The notes beneath the pieces were generated by a model, which did not search any database, was not told the DNA's origin, and saw nothing but the letters and a program-made list of their open reading frames with translations. Position numbers and translations under genes: made by a program. Shown here piece by piece: positions 32,823 through 41,510 of a stretch of DNA of 63,055 nt. Position 1 is the first letter of the stretch. Every line of letters starts with the position of its first letter. Origin of the DNA: an uncultured beta proteobacterium (GTDB lineage: Bacteria; Pseudomonadota; Gammaproteobacteria; Burkholderiales; SG8-41); NCBI GenBank assembly GCA_902825845.1, contig CADECM010000015.1, positions 12,842 through 75,896 on the forward strand, read 5' to 3'.

Positions 32823-33072
32823 GATCATCAACCGGCTCGGGCTGCACGCCCGGGCGTCGGCCAAGCTGACGCAAGTCGCCGGGCGCTTTGCCGCGGAGGT
32901 GTGGGTGAGCCGCAATGGCCGCCGTGTCAACGCCAAGAGCATCATGGGCGTGATGATGCTGGCCGCCGCCAAGGGTTCGCGCCTTACCGTGGAAACCAGC
33001 GGCAGCGACGAAGCCCCGGCCATGCAGGCCGTCACCGCGCTGATCGCGGACAAGTTCGGCGAAGGGGAGTAG
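32803..33072 (+). CDS. ptsH: HPr phosphocarrier protein
   Basis: An 89-residue HPr. His15 in LGLHARAS takes phosphate from EI; Ser46 in NAKSIMGVMML is the HPr-kinase site. It passes phosphate to the EIIA coded just upstream. Start chosen at 32803, inside the EIIA gene. Confidence 0.96.
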   Translation: MLQQEVEIINRLGLHARASAKLTQVAGRFAAEVWVSRNGRRVNAKSIMGVMMLAAAKGSRLTVETSGSDEAPAMQAVTALIADKFGEGE

Positions 33073-33090
33073 CTGCAGGATCAAGTTATC

Positions 33091-33168
33091 AGGATTGAGG
33101 ATTGAGTGTTCGTGCCTGACCGTGCACAATCGGCTTGCTCAATCTTCAATCCTGAATCCGCAATCCTG
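33091..33168. repeat. Heptad-type inverted repeat between ptsH and ptsI
   Basis: Two direct AGGATTG units (33091-33104) on the left face CAATCTTCAATCCT and CAATCCT units (33140-33166) on the right. The arms can pair as a hairpin in the ptsH-ptsI spacer. The same heptad is used after rng at 57897. Confidence 0.72.
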
Positions 33169-33170
33169 AC

Positions 33171-34901
33171 ATGAGTTTCACCCTCCACGGCATCGGCGTC
33201 TCCGGCGGCATAGCGATCGGCCGTGCGCACCTGGTGTCGCACGCGACGCTGGAGGTCAATCACTACGTCATACCGCCGCACCAGATCGCGGACGAATCGC
33301 TGCGCTTTGATGGGGCGATACGCGCCGTTCGCGCGGAGTTCGACGGCTTGCAAAACGAAATCCCCGCGGGCGCGCCCGCCGAGTTTGCGGCGTTTGTCAA
33401 TCTGCATCGCATGATTCTCGATGACTCCACCCTGTCGGTTGAGCCACGGCGCATCATTGAAACCGAACAGTGCAACGCCGAGTGGGCGGTCAAGGTGCAG
33501 ACCGACGCCCTGCTCGCCCAGTTCGACGCCATCGAAGACAGCTACCTGCGCGAGCGCCGCAACGACGTGATCCAGGTGGTCGAGCGCATCCTCAAGGCGC
33601 TGTCCGGACAACCCGGCTATGTGCCGCCGCCGGCAATTGGCGCGGAACAGGATTTAATCCTGATCGCGCGGGATCTGTCGCCCGCCGACGTGGTGCAGTT
33701 CAAGCGCCACCAATTCGCGAGCTTCATCACCGATGTCGGCGGCACCACCTCGCATACGGCAGTGGTGGCGCGCAGTCTGGACATTCCGTCGATCGTGGCG
33801 CTGCACCGCGCACGCGAACTGGTGCGCGAAAACGAAGTGGTGATTGTCGACGGCACCCATGGCGTGTTGATTGTCGACCCCGACGAACGGGTGCTCGCGG
33901 AGTATCAACAGCGCAGGCTCGCGTTCGGCGCGGCGCGCCGCAAACTGTCGGGGCTTCGCGACACGCGCGCGGTGACGCGCGACGGCGTGGCCGTGGCACT
34001 GCACGCCAACATTGAGCTGCCCGACGACGTGGCGCAAACGCTCGCCAATGGCGCCACCGGCATCGGCCTGTTTCGCAGCGAATTTTTGTTCCTGAACCGC
34101 AGGGATCTACCCGACGAGGACGAACAGTTCGAAGCCTATCGCAAGGCCGCGGAGGCGATGAACGGGCTGCCGGTGACCATCCGCACCTACGATCTGGGCG
34201 CCGACAAACAAACCGAAGACGGTGCGCAGCACAGCGTCAATCCAGCGCTGGGCCTGCGCGCGATACGGCTGTGTCTGACGGAGCCGCAGCGGTTTATGAG
34301 CCAGCTGCGCGCGCTGCTGCGCGCCTCGCACTACGGCAATATCAGCATCCTGATCCCGATGCTGGCAAGCGTGAGCGAGATCGACCAGACGCTGCAGATG
34401 ATCGCGCGTGCCAAGGCCGGTCTGGATGACGAGGGCATTGCGTACAACCGCGCGGTGAAGATCGGCGGCATGATCGAAGTGCCCGCGGCGGCGTTGTCGC
34501 TGGAGGTGTTTCTGCGCAAGCTCGACTTTATATCCATCGGCACCAACGATTTGATCCAGTACACGCTGGCCATCGACCGCGCCGACGACGCGGTGTCCTA
34601 TCTGTATGACCCGCTGCACCCGGCGATACTGGGCCTGCTGTCCAGCATCATCAAGCGCGCCGACAAGGCGGGCGTGCCGGTCACCATGTGCGGTGAAATG
34701 GCGGGAGACGTCACGCTCACGCGCCTGTTGCTGGGTCTGGGACTGCGTGCCTTTTCGATGCATGCGGCGCATGTACCCGACGTCAAGCAGCAGGTGCTCG
34801 AGGCCGATGCCAGTGCCTTGCGCCCGCTGGCGCGCTCGATGCTGCGCACCAGCGACCCGCTGCGTCTGAAGGTGCTGCTGGCAAAACTGAACGCTGCCTG
34901 A
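33171..34901 (+). CDS. ptsI: PTS enzyme I (phosphoenolpyruvate-protein phosphotransferase)
   Basis: A 576-residue cytosolic kinase that starts the PTS chain from PEP. His195 in GGTTSHTAVVARSL is the active His. The C-terminal PEP-binding barrel shows GATGIGLFRSEFLFLNR, NPALGLRAIRL, IPMLASVSEI and ISIGTNDLIQYTLAIDR, plus the Cys of VTMCGEMAGD. It follows ptsH after a 98-base repeat-bearing spacer and serves the EIIA/HPr pair. Confidence 0.96.
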   Translation: MSFTLHGIGVSGGIAIGRAHLVSHATLEVNHYVIPPHQIADESLRFDGAIRAVRAEFDGLQNEIPAGAPAEFAAFVNLHRMILDDSTLSVEPRRIIETEQCNAEWAVKVQTDALLAQFDAIEDSYLRERRNDVIQVVERILKALSGQPGYVPPPAIGAEQDLILIARDLSPADVVQFKRHQFASFITDVGGTTSHTAVVARSLDIPSIVALHRARELVRENEVVIVDGTHGVLIVDPDERVLAEYQQRRLAFGAARRKLSGLRDTRAVTRDGVAVALHANIELPDDVAQTLANGATGIGLFRSEFLFLNRRDLPDEDEQFEAYRKAAEAMNGLPVTIRTYDLGADKQTEDGAQHSVNPALGLRAIRLCLTEPQRFMSQLRALLRASHYGNISILIPMLASVSEIDQTLQMIARAKAGLDDEGIAYNRAVKIGGMIEVPAAALSLEVFLRKLDFISIGTNDLIQYTLAIDRADDAVSYLYDPLHPAILGLLSSIIKRADKAGVPVTMCGEMAGDVTLTRLLLGLGLRAFSMHAAHVPDVKQQVLEADASALRPLARSMLRTSDPLRLKVLLAKLNAA

Positions 34902-34978
34902 TCGGTGCGGCACGTGCGGCGGCGGTACCGCCAAAATTGACAAACGCTTTCCAGGCGCGTAATGTAAGCCCTTGTTTT

Positions 34979-35031
34979 GACGCGCCGATTTGATATCAGA
35001 TTGCGGGCGCGCAATAAATCCGGCTAAAGAG
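34979..35031 (+). promoter_or_regulatory. SAM-II riboswitch aptamer upstream of metX
   Basis: Stem P1 is CGCGCC (34981-34986) with GGCGCG (35006-35011). GATTT, the ATTGC segment, ATAAAT and the terminal GGCTAAAGAG follow in the order and spacing of the classic SAM-II (metA motif) pseudoknot. The conserved GCTAAA element is at 35023-35028. It lies 87 bases before the metX ATG and would lower metX expression when SAM is bound. The preceding 34902-34978 shows no clear promoter. Confidence 0.85.
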
Positions 35032-35073
35032 ATGGCGGCGGCAGATGGAAGCCATGTAACTCGAACCCGGTGA
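35032..35073 (+). CDS. Possible leader ORF between the SAM-II aptamer and metX
   Basis: An ATG at the 3' edge of the aptamer opens a 13-codon frame ([13 protein letters not shown]) that stops inside the left arm of the following hairpin. A second, five-codon frame with two Met codons (MEAM) lies at 35045-35059. Neither has a clear ribosome site. A translated leader would melt the hairpin and link SAM sensing to readthrough; this is a hypothesis. Confidence 0.25.
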   Translation: MAAADGSHVTRTR

Positions 35074-35116
35074 TTGCGCCAGCCCATGCAGACGGCGCGC
35101 ACAACCCCGGGTTTTT
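35064..35116 (+). terminator. Terminator-like hairpin directly before metX
   Basis: The outer stem AACCCGG (35064-35070) with CCGGGTT (35107-35113) encloses an inner GCGCC/GGCGC stem and is followed by Ts up to 35116. The metX ATG is at 35118. Together with the SAM-II aptamer it forms a plausible attenuator. Confidence 0.55.
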
Positions 35117-35117
35117 C

Positions 35118-36272
35118 ATGGACAGCGCCGACATCGCCTCATCTAAATCCACCCTCGGTATCGTGACACCGCAACGCGCGCGTTTCAGCGCGCCGCTGCC
35201 GTTGAGCTGTGGCCGCTCGCTCGCGGATTACGAACTGGCCTATGAAACCTACGGCACGTTGAATGACGCACGTTCCAATGCAGTGCTGGTGTGCCACGCG
35301 CTCAATGCTTCTCATCATGTGGCGGGCGTTTATGCCGACGATCCCGCCAACGTCGGCTGGTGGGACAACATGATCGGCCCCGGCAAGCCGCTGGATACCG
35401 GCCGTTTTTTTGTGGTGGGTGTGAATAACCTCGGCGGCTGCCACGGATCGACCGGGCCACTGTCCGTGAATCCCACAACTGGGCGCCCGTGGGGCGCGGA
35501 TTTCCCGCTGGTGACGGTGGACGATTGGGTCAACGCACAGGCGCGTCTGGCCGACCATCTGGGGATAAGGCAGTTCGCCGCGGTGATGGGCGGCAGCCTG
35601 GGCGCCATGCAGTGCCTGCAATGGAGCATCGCGTATCCCGAGCGGCTGCGGCACGCGGTGGTGATCGCCTGCGCGCCCAACCTGTCGGCGCAGAATATCG
35701 CGTTCAACGAAGTGGCGCGGCAGGCGATCCTGACCGATCCGGATTTCTACGGCGGCGACTATTATGCGCATGCGGTGCAGCCGCGCCGCGGCCTGCGGGT
35801 GGCACGCATGGTGGGACACATCACCTACCTGTCGGACGACGAAATGGCCAGCAAGTTCGGGCGCACGCTGAAGCACGGGAAATTGAACTACAGCTTCGAT
35901 ACCGAATTCGAAATCGAATCGTACCTGCGTTATCAGGCGGACAAATTTTCAGGGTACTTCGACGCCAACACCTATTTGCGCATCACCAAGGCGCTCGATT
36001 ACTTCGATCCCGCGCATGCGCACGGCGATGATCTTGCCAGGGCGCTGGCGCCGGCGCGCGCGGGTTTTCTGGTGGTGTCCTTCACCACCGACTGGCGGTT
36101 TTCCCCCGAGCGCTCGCGCGAAATCGTGCACGCGCTGCTCAAGAACAAGCGCGATGTCGCCTATGCGGAAATCGACGCGCCGCATGGTCACGACGCTTTC
36201 CTGCTGGACGACGTGCGCTATCACCGGCTGGTGGCGGCCTATTTTGACCGCGTTGCGGGCGGCGAAGCATGA
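35118..36272 (+). CDS. metX: Homoserine O-acetyltransferase/succinyltransferase
   Basis: A 384-residue alpha/beta-hydrolase-fold enzyme that acylates homoserine in methionine synthesis. The nucleophile elbow is GGSLGAMQ (Ser160). [12 protein letters not shown] and the C-terminal HGHDAFLLD (catalytic His) are present. [14 protein letters not shown] is the oxyanion region. The ATG at 35118 gives the usual short lead before GIVTPQ; a GTG at 35070 would add 16 residues. No Shine-Dalgarno is seen before either. It overlaps metW by four bases and is controlled by the SAM-II leader. Confidence 0.94.
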   Translation: MDSADIASSKSTLGIVTPQRARFSAPLPLSCGRSLADYELAYETYGTLNDARSNAVLVCHALNASHHVAGVYADDPANVGWWDNMIGPGKPLDTGRFFVVGVNNLGGCHGSTGPLSVNPTTGRPWGADFPLVTVDDWVNAQARLADHLGIRQFAAVMGGSLGAMQCLQWSIAYPERLRHAVVIACAPNLSAQNIAFNEVARQAILTDPDFYGGDYYAHAVQPRRGLRVARMVGHITYLSDDEMASKFGRTLKHGKLNYSFDTEFEIESYLRYQADKFSGYFDANTYLRITKALDYFDPAHAHGDDLARALAPARAGFLVVSFTTDWRFSPERSREIVHALLKNKRDVAYAEIDAPHGHDAFLLDDVRYHRLVAAYFDRVAGGEA

Positions 36273-36871
36273 GCCGGATCAGCATCGACCGCGCCGACTT
36301 TGCGGCCATCGCGCAGTGGGTCAAGCCCGCCGCGCGCGTGCTCGATCTTGGCTGCGGGGACGGCGCGCTGTTCCGGTATCTCCAGCAGCAGCGCGGCATC
36401 AGCGGGTATGGGGTGGAGATCGACGATGACAACGTGCTGGCCTGCGTCAAGAATGGCGTCAATGTGGTGCAGCGCAACCTCGAGCGCGGACTGCACGAAT
36501 TGTTCGAGGACCAGTCTTTCGACTACGTGATTCTGTCGCAGACGCTGCAGGCGATGCGCAACGGCGAGCGCCTGATCCGCGACATGCTGCGCGTCGGACG
36601 AGAAGGCATTGTCACCTTTCCCAACTTCGGCTATTGGCGCAACCGCCTGCAGGTGATACGTGGCCGCATGCCGCTGTCCGAAACGCTGCCGTATCAGTGG
36701 TTCGACACGCCCAACATCCACCTGTGCACGATCGCGGACTTCGAGCGCTTTTGCAGCGAGCGCGGCATTCGGATCCTGCAGCGCAAGGTGCTGACGCACG
36801 GGCGGCCGCTGCGCGCCCTGCCGAATCTACTGGGGGCGCTGGCCATCTATCACTTCGGCGCCGCCGGCTAG
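36269..36871 (+). CDS. metW: Methionine biosynthesis protein MetW
   Basis: A 200-residue SAM-methyltransferase-fold protein with [14 protein letters not shown] and [20 protein letters not shown]. MetW is coupled to MetX in betaproteobacteria and many other bacteria and is needed for full acyltransferase activity in several species. The start overlaps the metX stop. Its 3' end overlaps the convergent ampG by 45 bases. Confidence 0.94.
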   Translation: MSRISIDRADFAAIAQWVKPAARVLDLGCGDGALFRYLQQQRGISGYGVEIDDDNVLACVKNGVNVVQRNLERGLHELFEDQSFDYVILSQTLQAMRNGERLIRDMLRVGREGIVTFPNFGYWRNRLQVIRGRMPLSETLPYQWFDTPNIHLCTIADFERFCSERGIRILQRKVLTHGRPLRALPNLLGALAIYHFGAAG

Positions 36872-38119
36872 GCGGGTCACACTGCGAATCAGCAGCAGGC
36901 CCGGCACGGCAATCAGCGTGCACAGCGCAAAAAACGCCGGCCATCCCAAGGTCAGCGCCAGCCAGCCCGTGGGCGCCGCCAGCAGCACGCGCGGCACGCC
37001 CATCAGGCTCGACAGCAGAGCGTATTGCGTGGCGGTGAAGCGGCGGTTGGTCAGCGCCGCCATGAAGCCGACAAACGCCGTGGTGCCCATGCCGCCGGTG
37101 AAATTTTCGACCGCGATTACGGTGGCGAGCGCGATGGTGTTGTGCCCGGCATGCGCCAGCGCTACAAACCCGAGCGTCGACAGCATCTGGCCCAGCCCGA
37201 ACACCCACAACGCGCGCGCGAGGCCGATGCGCATGATGATGATGCCGCCGAGCGTGCCGCCGGCAATGGTCGCCCAGAAGCCGAATACCTTGACCACCGC
37301 GCCGATTTCGGTCTTGCTGTAGTTCAGTTCAAGGTAGAACGGCGTGGTCATGCTGGAGGCCATGGTGTCGCCGATTTTGTACAGCAGGATGAACGCCAGC
37401 GCGAGCCACGCGCCGTTGCGTTCGAAGTAGTCGCGAAGCGGCAGGATGAACGCGTCCTGCAGGGTGGCAGGACTCCCCTTGAGCAGAGGCGGCTCCGGCG
37501 CGTAAACCGTGACCAGCACACAAGCGGCCATGCAGGCAGCCATCGCCTGAAACATGAATGCAAAGGAGGTGTGATCGGCGAGGATCAGGCCGCCACCTCC
37601 GGCGACCAGCATGCCGACGCGATAGCCGTTCACGTAGAGTGCCGAGCCCAGACCGAGTTCGTCGTCAGCCAGGCTCTCGCGGCGGTATGCGTCGATCACG
37701 ATATCCTGCGACGCTGAAAAAAACGCAACGATCAGCGCCGCGGCGGAGATCCATAACAAATGACCCGGGGTGGGCTGCGCCAGACTTAGCGCGCCCAGTG
37801 CCGCCGCCAGCGCCAACTGCATGGCAATCATCCAGCCGCGCCGCCGCCCAACGCGCGGCAGGGCATAGCGATCGAATAATGGCGCCCACAGGAACTTCAG
37901 CGTGTAGGGCAGGCCCACCAGCGCGAACAAGCCGATGGACGCAAGGTCGATGCCGCCGTCCTTGAGCCATGCCTGCAGCACCGAACCGGTCAGCAGCAGC
38001 GGCAAGCCCGACGCGAATCCCATCAGCAGCGCAATCAGCATGCGCCGGCTGAGCATGGCCCGCAGCGTGTCGCGCCAGCTCAACGCGGCATGGCGCGCCG
38101 CGGCGTTGTCGGCACTCAA
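36827..38119 (-). CDS. ampG: AmpG-family muropeptide permease (MFS)
   Basis: A 430-residue inner-membrane permease with about 12 helices. GFASGLPLLLTGSVLQAWL in helix 1, FLWAPLFDRYALPRVGRRRGW and SASQDIVIDAYRRE are AmpG hallmarks. It imports anhydromuropeptides for cell-wall recycling. It overlaps xthA by four bases, so the two are co-transcribed from xthA. Confidence 0.93.
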   Translation of the reverse strand: MSADNAAARHAALSWRDTLRAMLSRRMLIALLMGFASGLPLLLTGSVLQAWLKDGGIDLASIGLFALVGLPYTLKFLWAPLFDRYALPRVGRRRGWMIAMQLALAAALGALSLAQPTPGHLLWISAAALIVAFFSASQDIVIDAYRRESLADDELGLGSALYVNGYRVGMLVAGGGGLILADHTSFAFMFQAMAACMAACVLVTVYAPEPPLLKGSPATLQDAFILPLRDYFERNGAWLALAFILLYKIGDTMASSMTTPFYLELNYSKTEIGAVVKVFGFWATIAGGTLGGIIIMRIGLARALWVFGLGQMLSTLGFVALAHAGHNTIALATVIAVENFTGGMGTTAFVGFMAALTNRRFTATQYALLSSLMGVPRVLLAAPTGWLALTLGWPAFFALCTLIAVPGLLLIRSVTRLAGGAEVIDGQRPQ

Positions 38120-38892
38120 GGCTTGTAGTCGTAATCGATGGTGAGCGGCGCGTGATCCGAAAACTTTTCGCTCTTGTAGATCGCGGCTTTTTTGGCGGTT
38201 GCCGCAATGCCCGGGGTGGCGATATGGTAGTCAATGCGCCAGCCCACATTCTTGGCATAGGCTTGGCCGCGATTGGACCACCAGGTGTATTGTTCGGGGC
38301 GCTGATCGATGCGCCGGAATACGTCCACCCATTCAAGCTCATCAAAGACGCGGGTCAGCCAATCCCGTTCCTCGGGCAGAAAACCGGAGTTCTTGCGGTT
38401 ACCGCGCCAGTTCTTGAGATCGATTTCCTGGTGCGCAATATTCCAGTCGCCGCACAGCACGAACTCGCGCCCGCTCGCTTTGAGTTTTTTCAGGTGCGGA
38501 TAGAACTTTTCCATGAAACGGAATTTTGCCTGCTGGCGTTCGTCGCTGCTGGAGCCCGACGGCAGATACACGGAAATCACCGACAGCTTGCCAAAATCGG
38601 CACGCACATAGCGGCCTTCGTCGTCGAACTCGCGCACACCGAAGCCCGTGGTGACCTGGGTTGGTTTCACCCGGCTGTAAACGCCGACCCCGCTGTAACC
38701 CTTCTTCAGCGCATAGTGGAAGTGGCCGTGATAGCCGGCGGGGGCGAGCATCCCGGCAGTCATATCCGTCTGCTGCGCCTTGATTTCCTGCACGCACAGT
38801 ACATCGGGTTTGTGCCGGGCGAGCCAGGGCAAAAAGCCCTTGCGCTCGGCGGAGCGAATGCCGTTCAGGTTGAGTGAAACAATACGCAGCAT
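38116..38892 (-). CDS. xthA: Exodeoxyribonuclease III
   Basis: A 258-residue AP endonuclease and 3'-5' exonuclease. LNLNGIRSA, CVQEIKAQ (metal-binding Glu36), GDWNIAHQEIDL, WWSNRG and WRIDYHIAT are visible, followed by SDHAPLTIDY with the catalytic His. Length and motifs match the XthA group. First gene of the xthA-ampG pair. Confidence 0.95.
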   Translation of the reverse strand: MLRIVSLNLNGIRSAERKGFLPWLARHKPDVLCVQEIKAQQTDMTAGMLAPAGYHGHFHYALKKGYSGVGVYSRVKPTQVTTGFGVREFDDEGRYVRADFGKLSVISVYLPSGSSSDERQQAKFRFMEKFYPHLKKLKASGREFVLCGDWNIAHQEIDLKNWRGNRKNSGFLPEERDWLTRVFDELEWVDVFRRIDQRPEQYTWWSNRGQAYAKNVGWRIDYHIATPGIAATAKKAAIYKSEKFSDHAPLTIDYDYKP

Positions 38893-38999
38893 GATGGGTC
38901 CAAATGTGACATTGTTCCGGTACGGTGGCCTGGATCGCGCAAGCCTGTCAACGGCGGCGGGCGCGATGCGCTATGGGAAGCTGACGGCTGCAGGGTAGT

Positions 39000-39029
39000 T
39001 TGTGCGGGCGACAGCGGCACCGCTATAAT
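39000..39029 (+). promoter_or_regulatory. Candidate sigma-70 promoter
   Basis: TATAAT at 39024-39029 with TTGTGC 18 bases upstream (39000-39005), 120 bases before the coiled-coil protein gene. The -10 is perfect and the -35 fair. Nothing else is seen in 38893-39148. Confidence 0.5.
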
Positions 39030-39148
39030 GATTGTATTCATCGATGCCGCCATGCTCCCACAGGGAGTGGCCTGCGGCAACTGCAGTGTTCAGCCCTGGC
39101 GACGACAGCGGCGGGCGTGCACATCATCGGGATCACGGGAGGCAAATC

Positions 39149-39862
39149 ATGTTTAACAAGCACAAGCGTTCAGTGCTGGTACTGGCGGCAGCGGCGGCAA
39201 GTTTGATCGCGCTGGGCACGCCGGCGGGCGACGCGCACGGCAAGATCGTGTGCTGGAAGGACGCGGCCGGCAAGGTGGTGGGTTGCGGCGACAAAGTGCC
39301 TGCCGAGTATCTGAGCAACGCCACCAAGGAACTCGACAAGCACGGCAATGTGCGCAAGACCGGGGAATCCACGCAGCAGTTTGCCGAACGCAGAGAGCGG
39401 GAGCAGGCGCAACAGCGGGCGCAGGAAGAGGAGAAAAAGCGTCTCCTGGCGCAAAAGCGCCAGGACGAAGCGCTGCTCAACACGTTTACCAACGTCACGG
39501 AAATTGACCTGAAACGGGATCGTGAGCTGCGGACGCTGGATAACTTCATCACGCAGCAAAATGCCGCGTTGAAAGTCTCCAACGAACGCCTGGGTGAAGT
39601 GCGCAAGCGGGCTGAAGTTTTCACCAAGAGCAACCGGCCCCTGCCGCCGGTGGTCAAGGAGGACTTGGTGAGCGCGGAACGCGACAAAGCGCGTGTTGCA
39701 TCGGAAATTGCGGACAATCAGAAGAAAAAGGCAGACATCACAGTGAAATATGCCGAATACCGCACGCGCTTTGTGGAGCTGAAAGGGGGCGCGCCGGCCG
39801 CCACGACGACGGCACCCGCAACCCCGGCCACGCCGGCCAAACCGGCGTCGTCCGGGAAATAG
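39149..39862 (+). CDS. Secreted coiled-coil protein with DUF4124-like N-terminus
   Basis: A 237-residue protein; ATG at 39149 after GGGAGG. A signal peptide ends near GDAHG. The segment KIVCWKDAAGKVVGCGDKVP resembles DUF4124 but has two Cys. Residues about 65-200 are charged and helical (ERREREQAQQRAQEEEKKRL), a likely coiled coil. The tail is Ala/Thr/Pro-rich. Convergent on gatB. Role unknown; probably periplasmic envelope-associated. Confidence 0.75.
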   Translation: MFNKHKRSVLVLAAAAASLIALGTPAGDAHGKIVCWKDAAGKVVGCGDKVPAEYLSNATKELDKHGNVRKTGESTQQFAERREREQAQQRAQEEEKKRLLAQKRQDEALLNTFTNVTEIDLKRDRELRTLDNFITQQNAALKVSNERLGEVRKRAEVFTKSNRPLPPVVKEDLVSAERDKARVASEIADNQKKKADITVKYAEYRTRFVELKGGAPAATTTAPATPATPAKPASSGK

Positions 39863-39875
39863 GGGCAGGCAACGG

Positions 39876-41324
39876 CTACGGTGTCAGCTTGCGCCGCAGA
39901 ATCTCGTTGACCTGCTGCGGGTTGGCTTGGCCGCGGGTGGCTTTCATCGCCTGTCCCACCAGTGAATTGAAAGCCTTTTCCTTGCCCGCCTTGTAGTCGG
40001 CGACCTGCTGCGCGTTGGCGGCGAGTACCGCGTCGACAATTTTCTCAATTGCGCCGGAATCTGATATTTGTTGTAACCCTTTGTTTTTAATCAGTTTATC
40101 GGCGGCGTCATCGCCGTCCGCCTCGCCTGCCCAGATGGCGTCAAACACATCCCTGGCGGTCTTGCCGGATACGGCGCCATCGGCAATGCGATCCACCAGC
40201 CGCCGCAATTGCGCGCTGCCGATTTTGCTGTGCGTGATATCCAGATTTTCGTCGTTCAGCCGCGCGTTCAGATTGCCGGCGATCCAGTTGGCGCACAGCT
40301 TGGCGGTCTTCGCATCCGCGCCACGCGCGGTGGCTTCGAAGTAATCCGCGAGTTCACGGCTGCCGGTCAGAATCGCCGCGTCATAAGGCGTAATGCCGTA
40401 GCTTGCGGCAAAGCGTTCGCGCTTCGCCTGGGGCAGCTCGGGCAACTCAGCGCTGATCTCGGCCATCATCGCTTCGCTGATTTCCAGCGGCAGCAGGTCA
40501 GGATCCGGGAAGTAGCGATAGTCGTGCGCGTCTTCCTTGGAGCGCATGGCGCGCGTCTCGTCCCTGTCGGGATCGTAAAGCCGGGTTTCCTGCACGATTC
40601 TGCCGCCATCCTCTAGCACTTCAATCTGGCGGCGCACTTCGAACTCGATCGCCTTCTCCAGAAAGCGGAAAGAGTTCAGGTTCTTGATCTCGCAGCGCGT
40701 GCCCAGTTTGTCGCTGCCCAGAGGCCGCACCGACACGTTGGCATCACAGCGGAACGAACCTTCCTGCATATTGCCGTCGCAAATATCGATCCAGCGTACC
40801 AGGGCATGCAGAGACCTGGCATAGGCGACCGCCTCCGCCGCGGAGCGCATATCGGGTTCGGTGACGATTTCCAGCAGCGGCGTGCCCGCGCGGTTCAGAT
40901 CGATGCCGGTGGCGCCGTGAAAGTCCTCATGCAGCGACTTGCCGGCGTCTTCCTCCAGATGCGCGCGCGTCAGATGGACAATTTTCTCGTGGTCATCCAC
41001 GCGGATGGTCAGCGAGCCGCCTTCGACCACCGGCAATTCATACTGGCTGATCTGGTAGCCCTTGGGCAGATCCGGGTAAAAATAATTCTTGCGCGCAAAT
41101 ACCGAGCGGCGGTTGATGGCCGCACCCACCGCCAGACCGAAGCGGATCGCGCGCTCGACCGCGCCCTTGTTGAGCACCGGCAACACCCCCGGCAGGGCGA
41201 GATCCACCGCGCACGCCTGCGTATTGGGTGCCGCGCCAAAGGCGGTGGACGCGCCTGAAAATATCTTCGAGACCGTCGACAATTGCGCGTGGGTTTCGAG
41301 TCCGATTACGATTTCCCAGTTCAT
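39876..41324 (-). CDS. gatB: Aspartyl/glutamyl-tRNA(Asn/Gln) amidotransferase subunit B
   Basis: A 482-residue kinase/tRNA-binding subunit of GatCAB, which amidates mischarged tRNAs. [56 protein letters not shown] and [16 protein letters not shown] are diagnostic. The C-terminal YqeY-like domain ends EILRRKLTP. It is last in gatC-gatA-gatB. Confidence 0.97.
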   Translation of the reverse strand: MNWEIVIGLETHAQLSTVSKIFSGASTAFGAAPNTQACAVDLALPGVLPVLNKGAVERAIRFGLAVGAAINRRSVFARKNYFYPDLPKGYQISQYELPVVEGGSLTIRVDDHEKIVHLTRAHLEEDAGKSLHEDFHGATGIDLNRAGTPLLEIVTEPDMRSAAEAVAYARSLHALVRWIDICDGNMQEGSFRCDANVSVRPLGSDKLGTRCEIKNLNSFRFLEKAIEFEVRRQIEVLEDGGRIVQETRLYDPDRDETRAMRSKEDAHDYRYFPDPDLLPLEISEAMMAEISAELPELPQAKRERFAASYGITPYDAAILTGSRELADYFEATARGADAKTAKLCANWIAGNLNARLNDENLDITHSKIGSAQLRRLVDRIADGAVSGKTARDVFDAIWAGEADGDDAADKLIKNKGLQQISDSGAIEKIVDAVLAANAQQVADYKAGKEKAFNSLVGQAMKATRGQANPQQVNEILRRKLTP

Positions 41325-41333
41325 TCTTGAATG

Positions 41334-41498
41334 CGTGAACGGGTGAATAGGTGAACGAGTGAACGAGTAACCCCGGCGCCGTTACCCGTTCACTCGTTCA
41401 CTCGTTCACTCGTTTACCTCCATTGTTGTTCCATTGCACCAAGTCTGTGTATGGGTGACCCAGTAAAAGCGCTGGGGGTTACTCGTTCACCCGTTCAC
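41334..41498. repeat. Heptad-type inverted repeat cluster between gatA and gatB
   Basis: The left arm (41334-41368) carries about five GTGAACG-type heptads. The centre-right arm (41382-41416) carries their complements (CGTTCACT units). A further CGTTCACCCGTTCACC copy lies at 41484-41498, with a small CCCAG/CTGGG hairpin at 41459-41476. The cluster fills the 186-base gatA-gatB spacer. Confidence 0.8.
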
Positions 41499-41510
41499 CG
41501 CCCGTACTGT

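Noticed and set aside
40069..40090. AT-rich stretch resembling the dispersed motif, inside gatB
   Set aside because: It lacks the ACTTAT end, and the protein there (a KGLQQIS-like segment) is normal GatB sequence.
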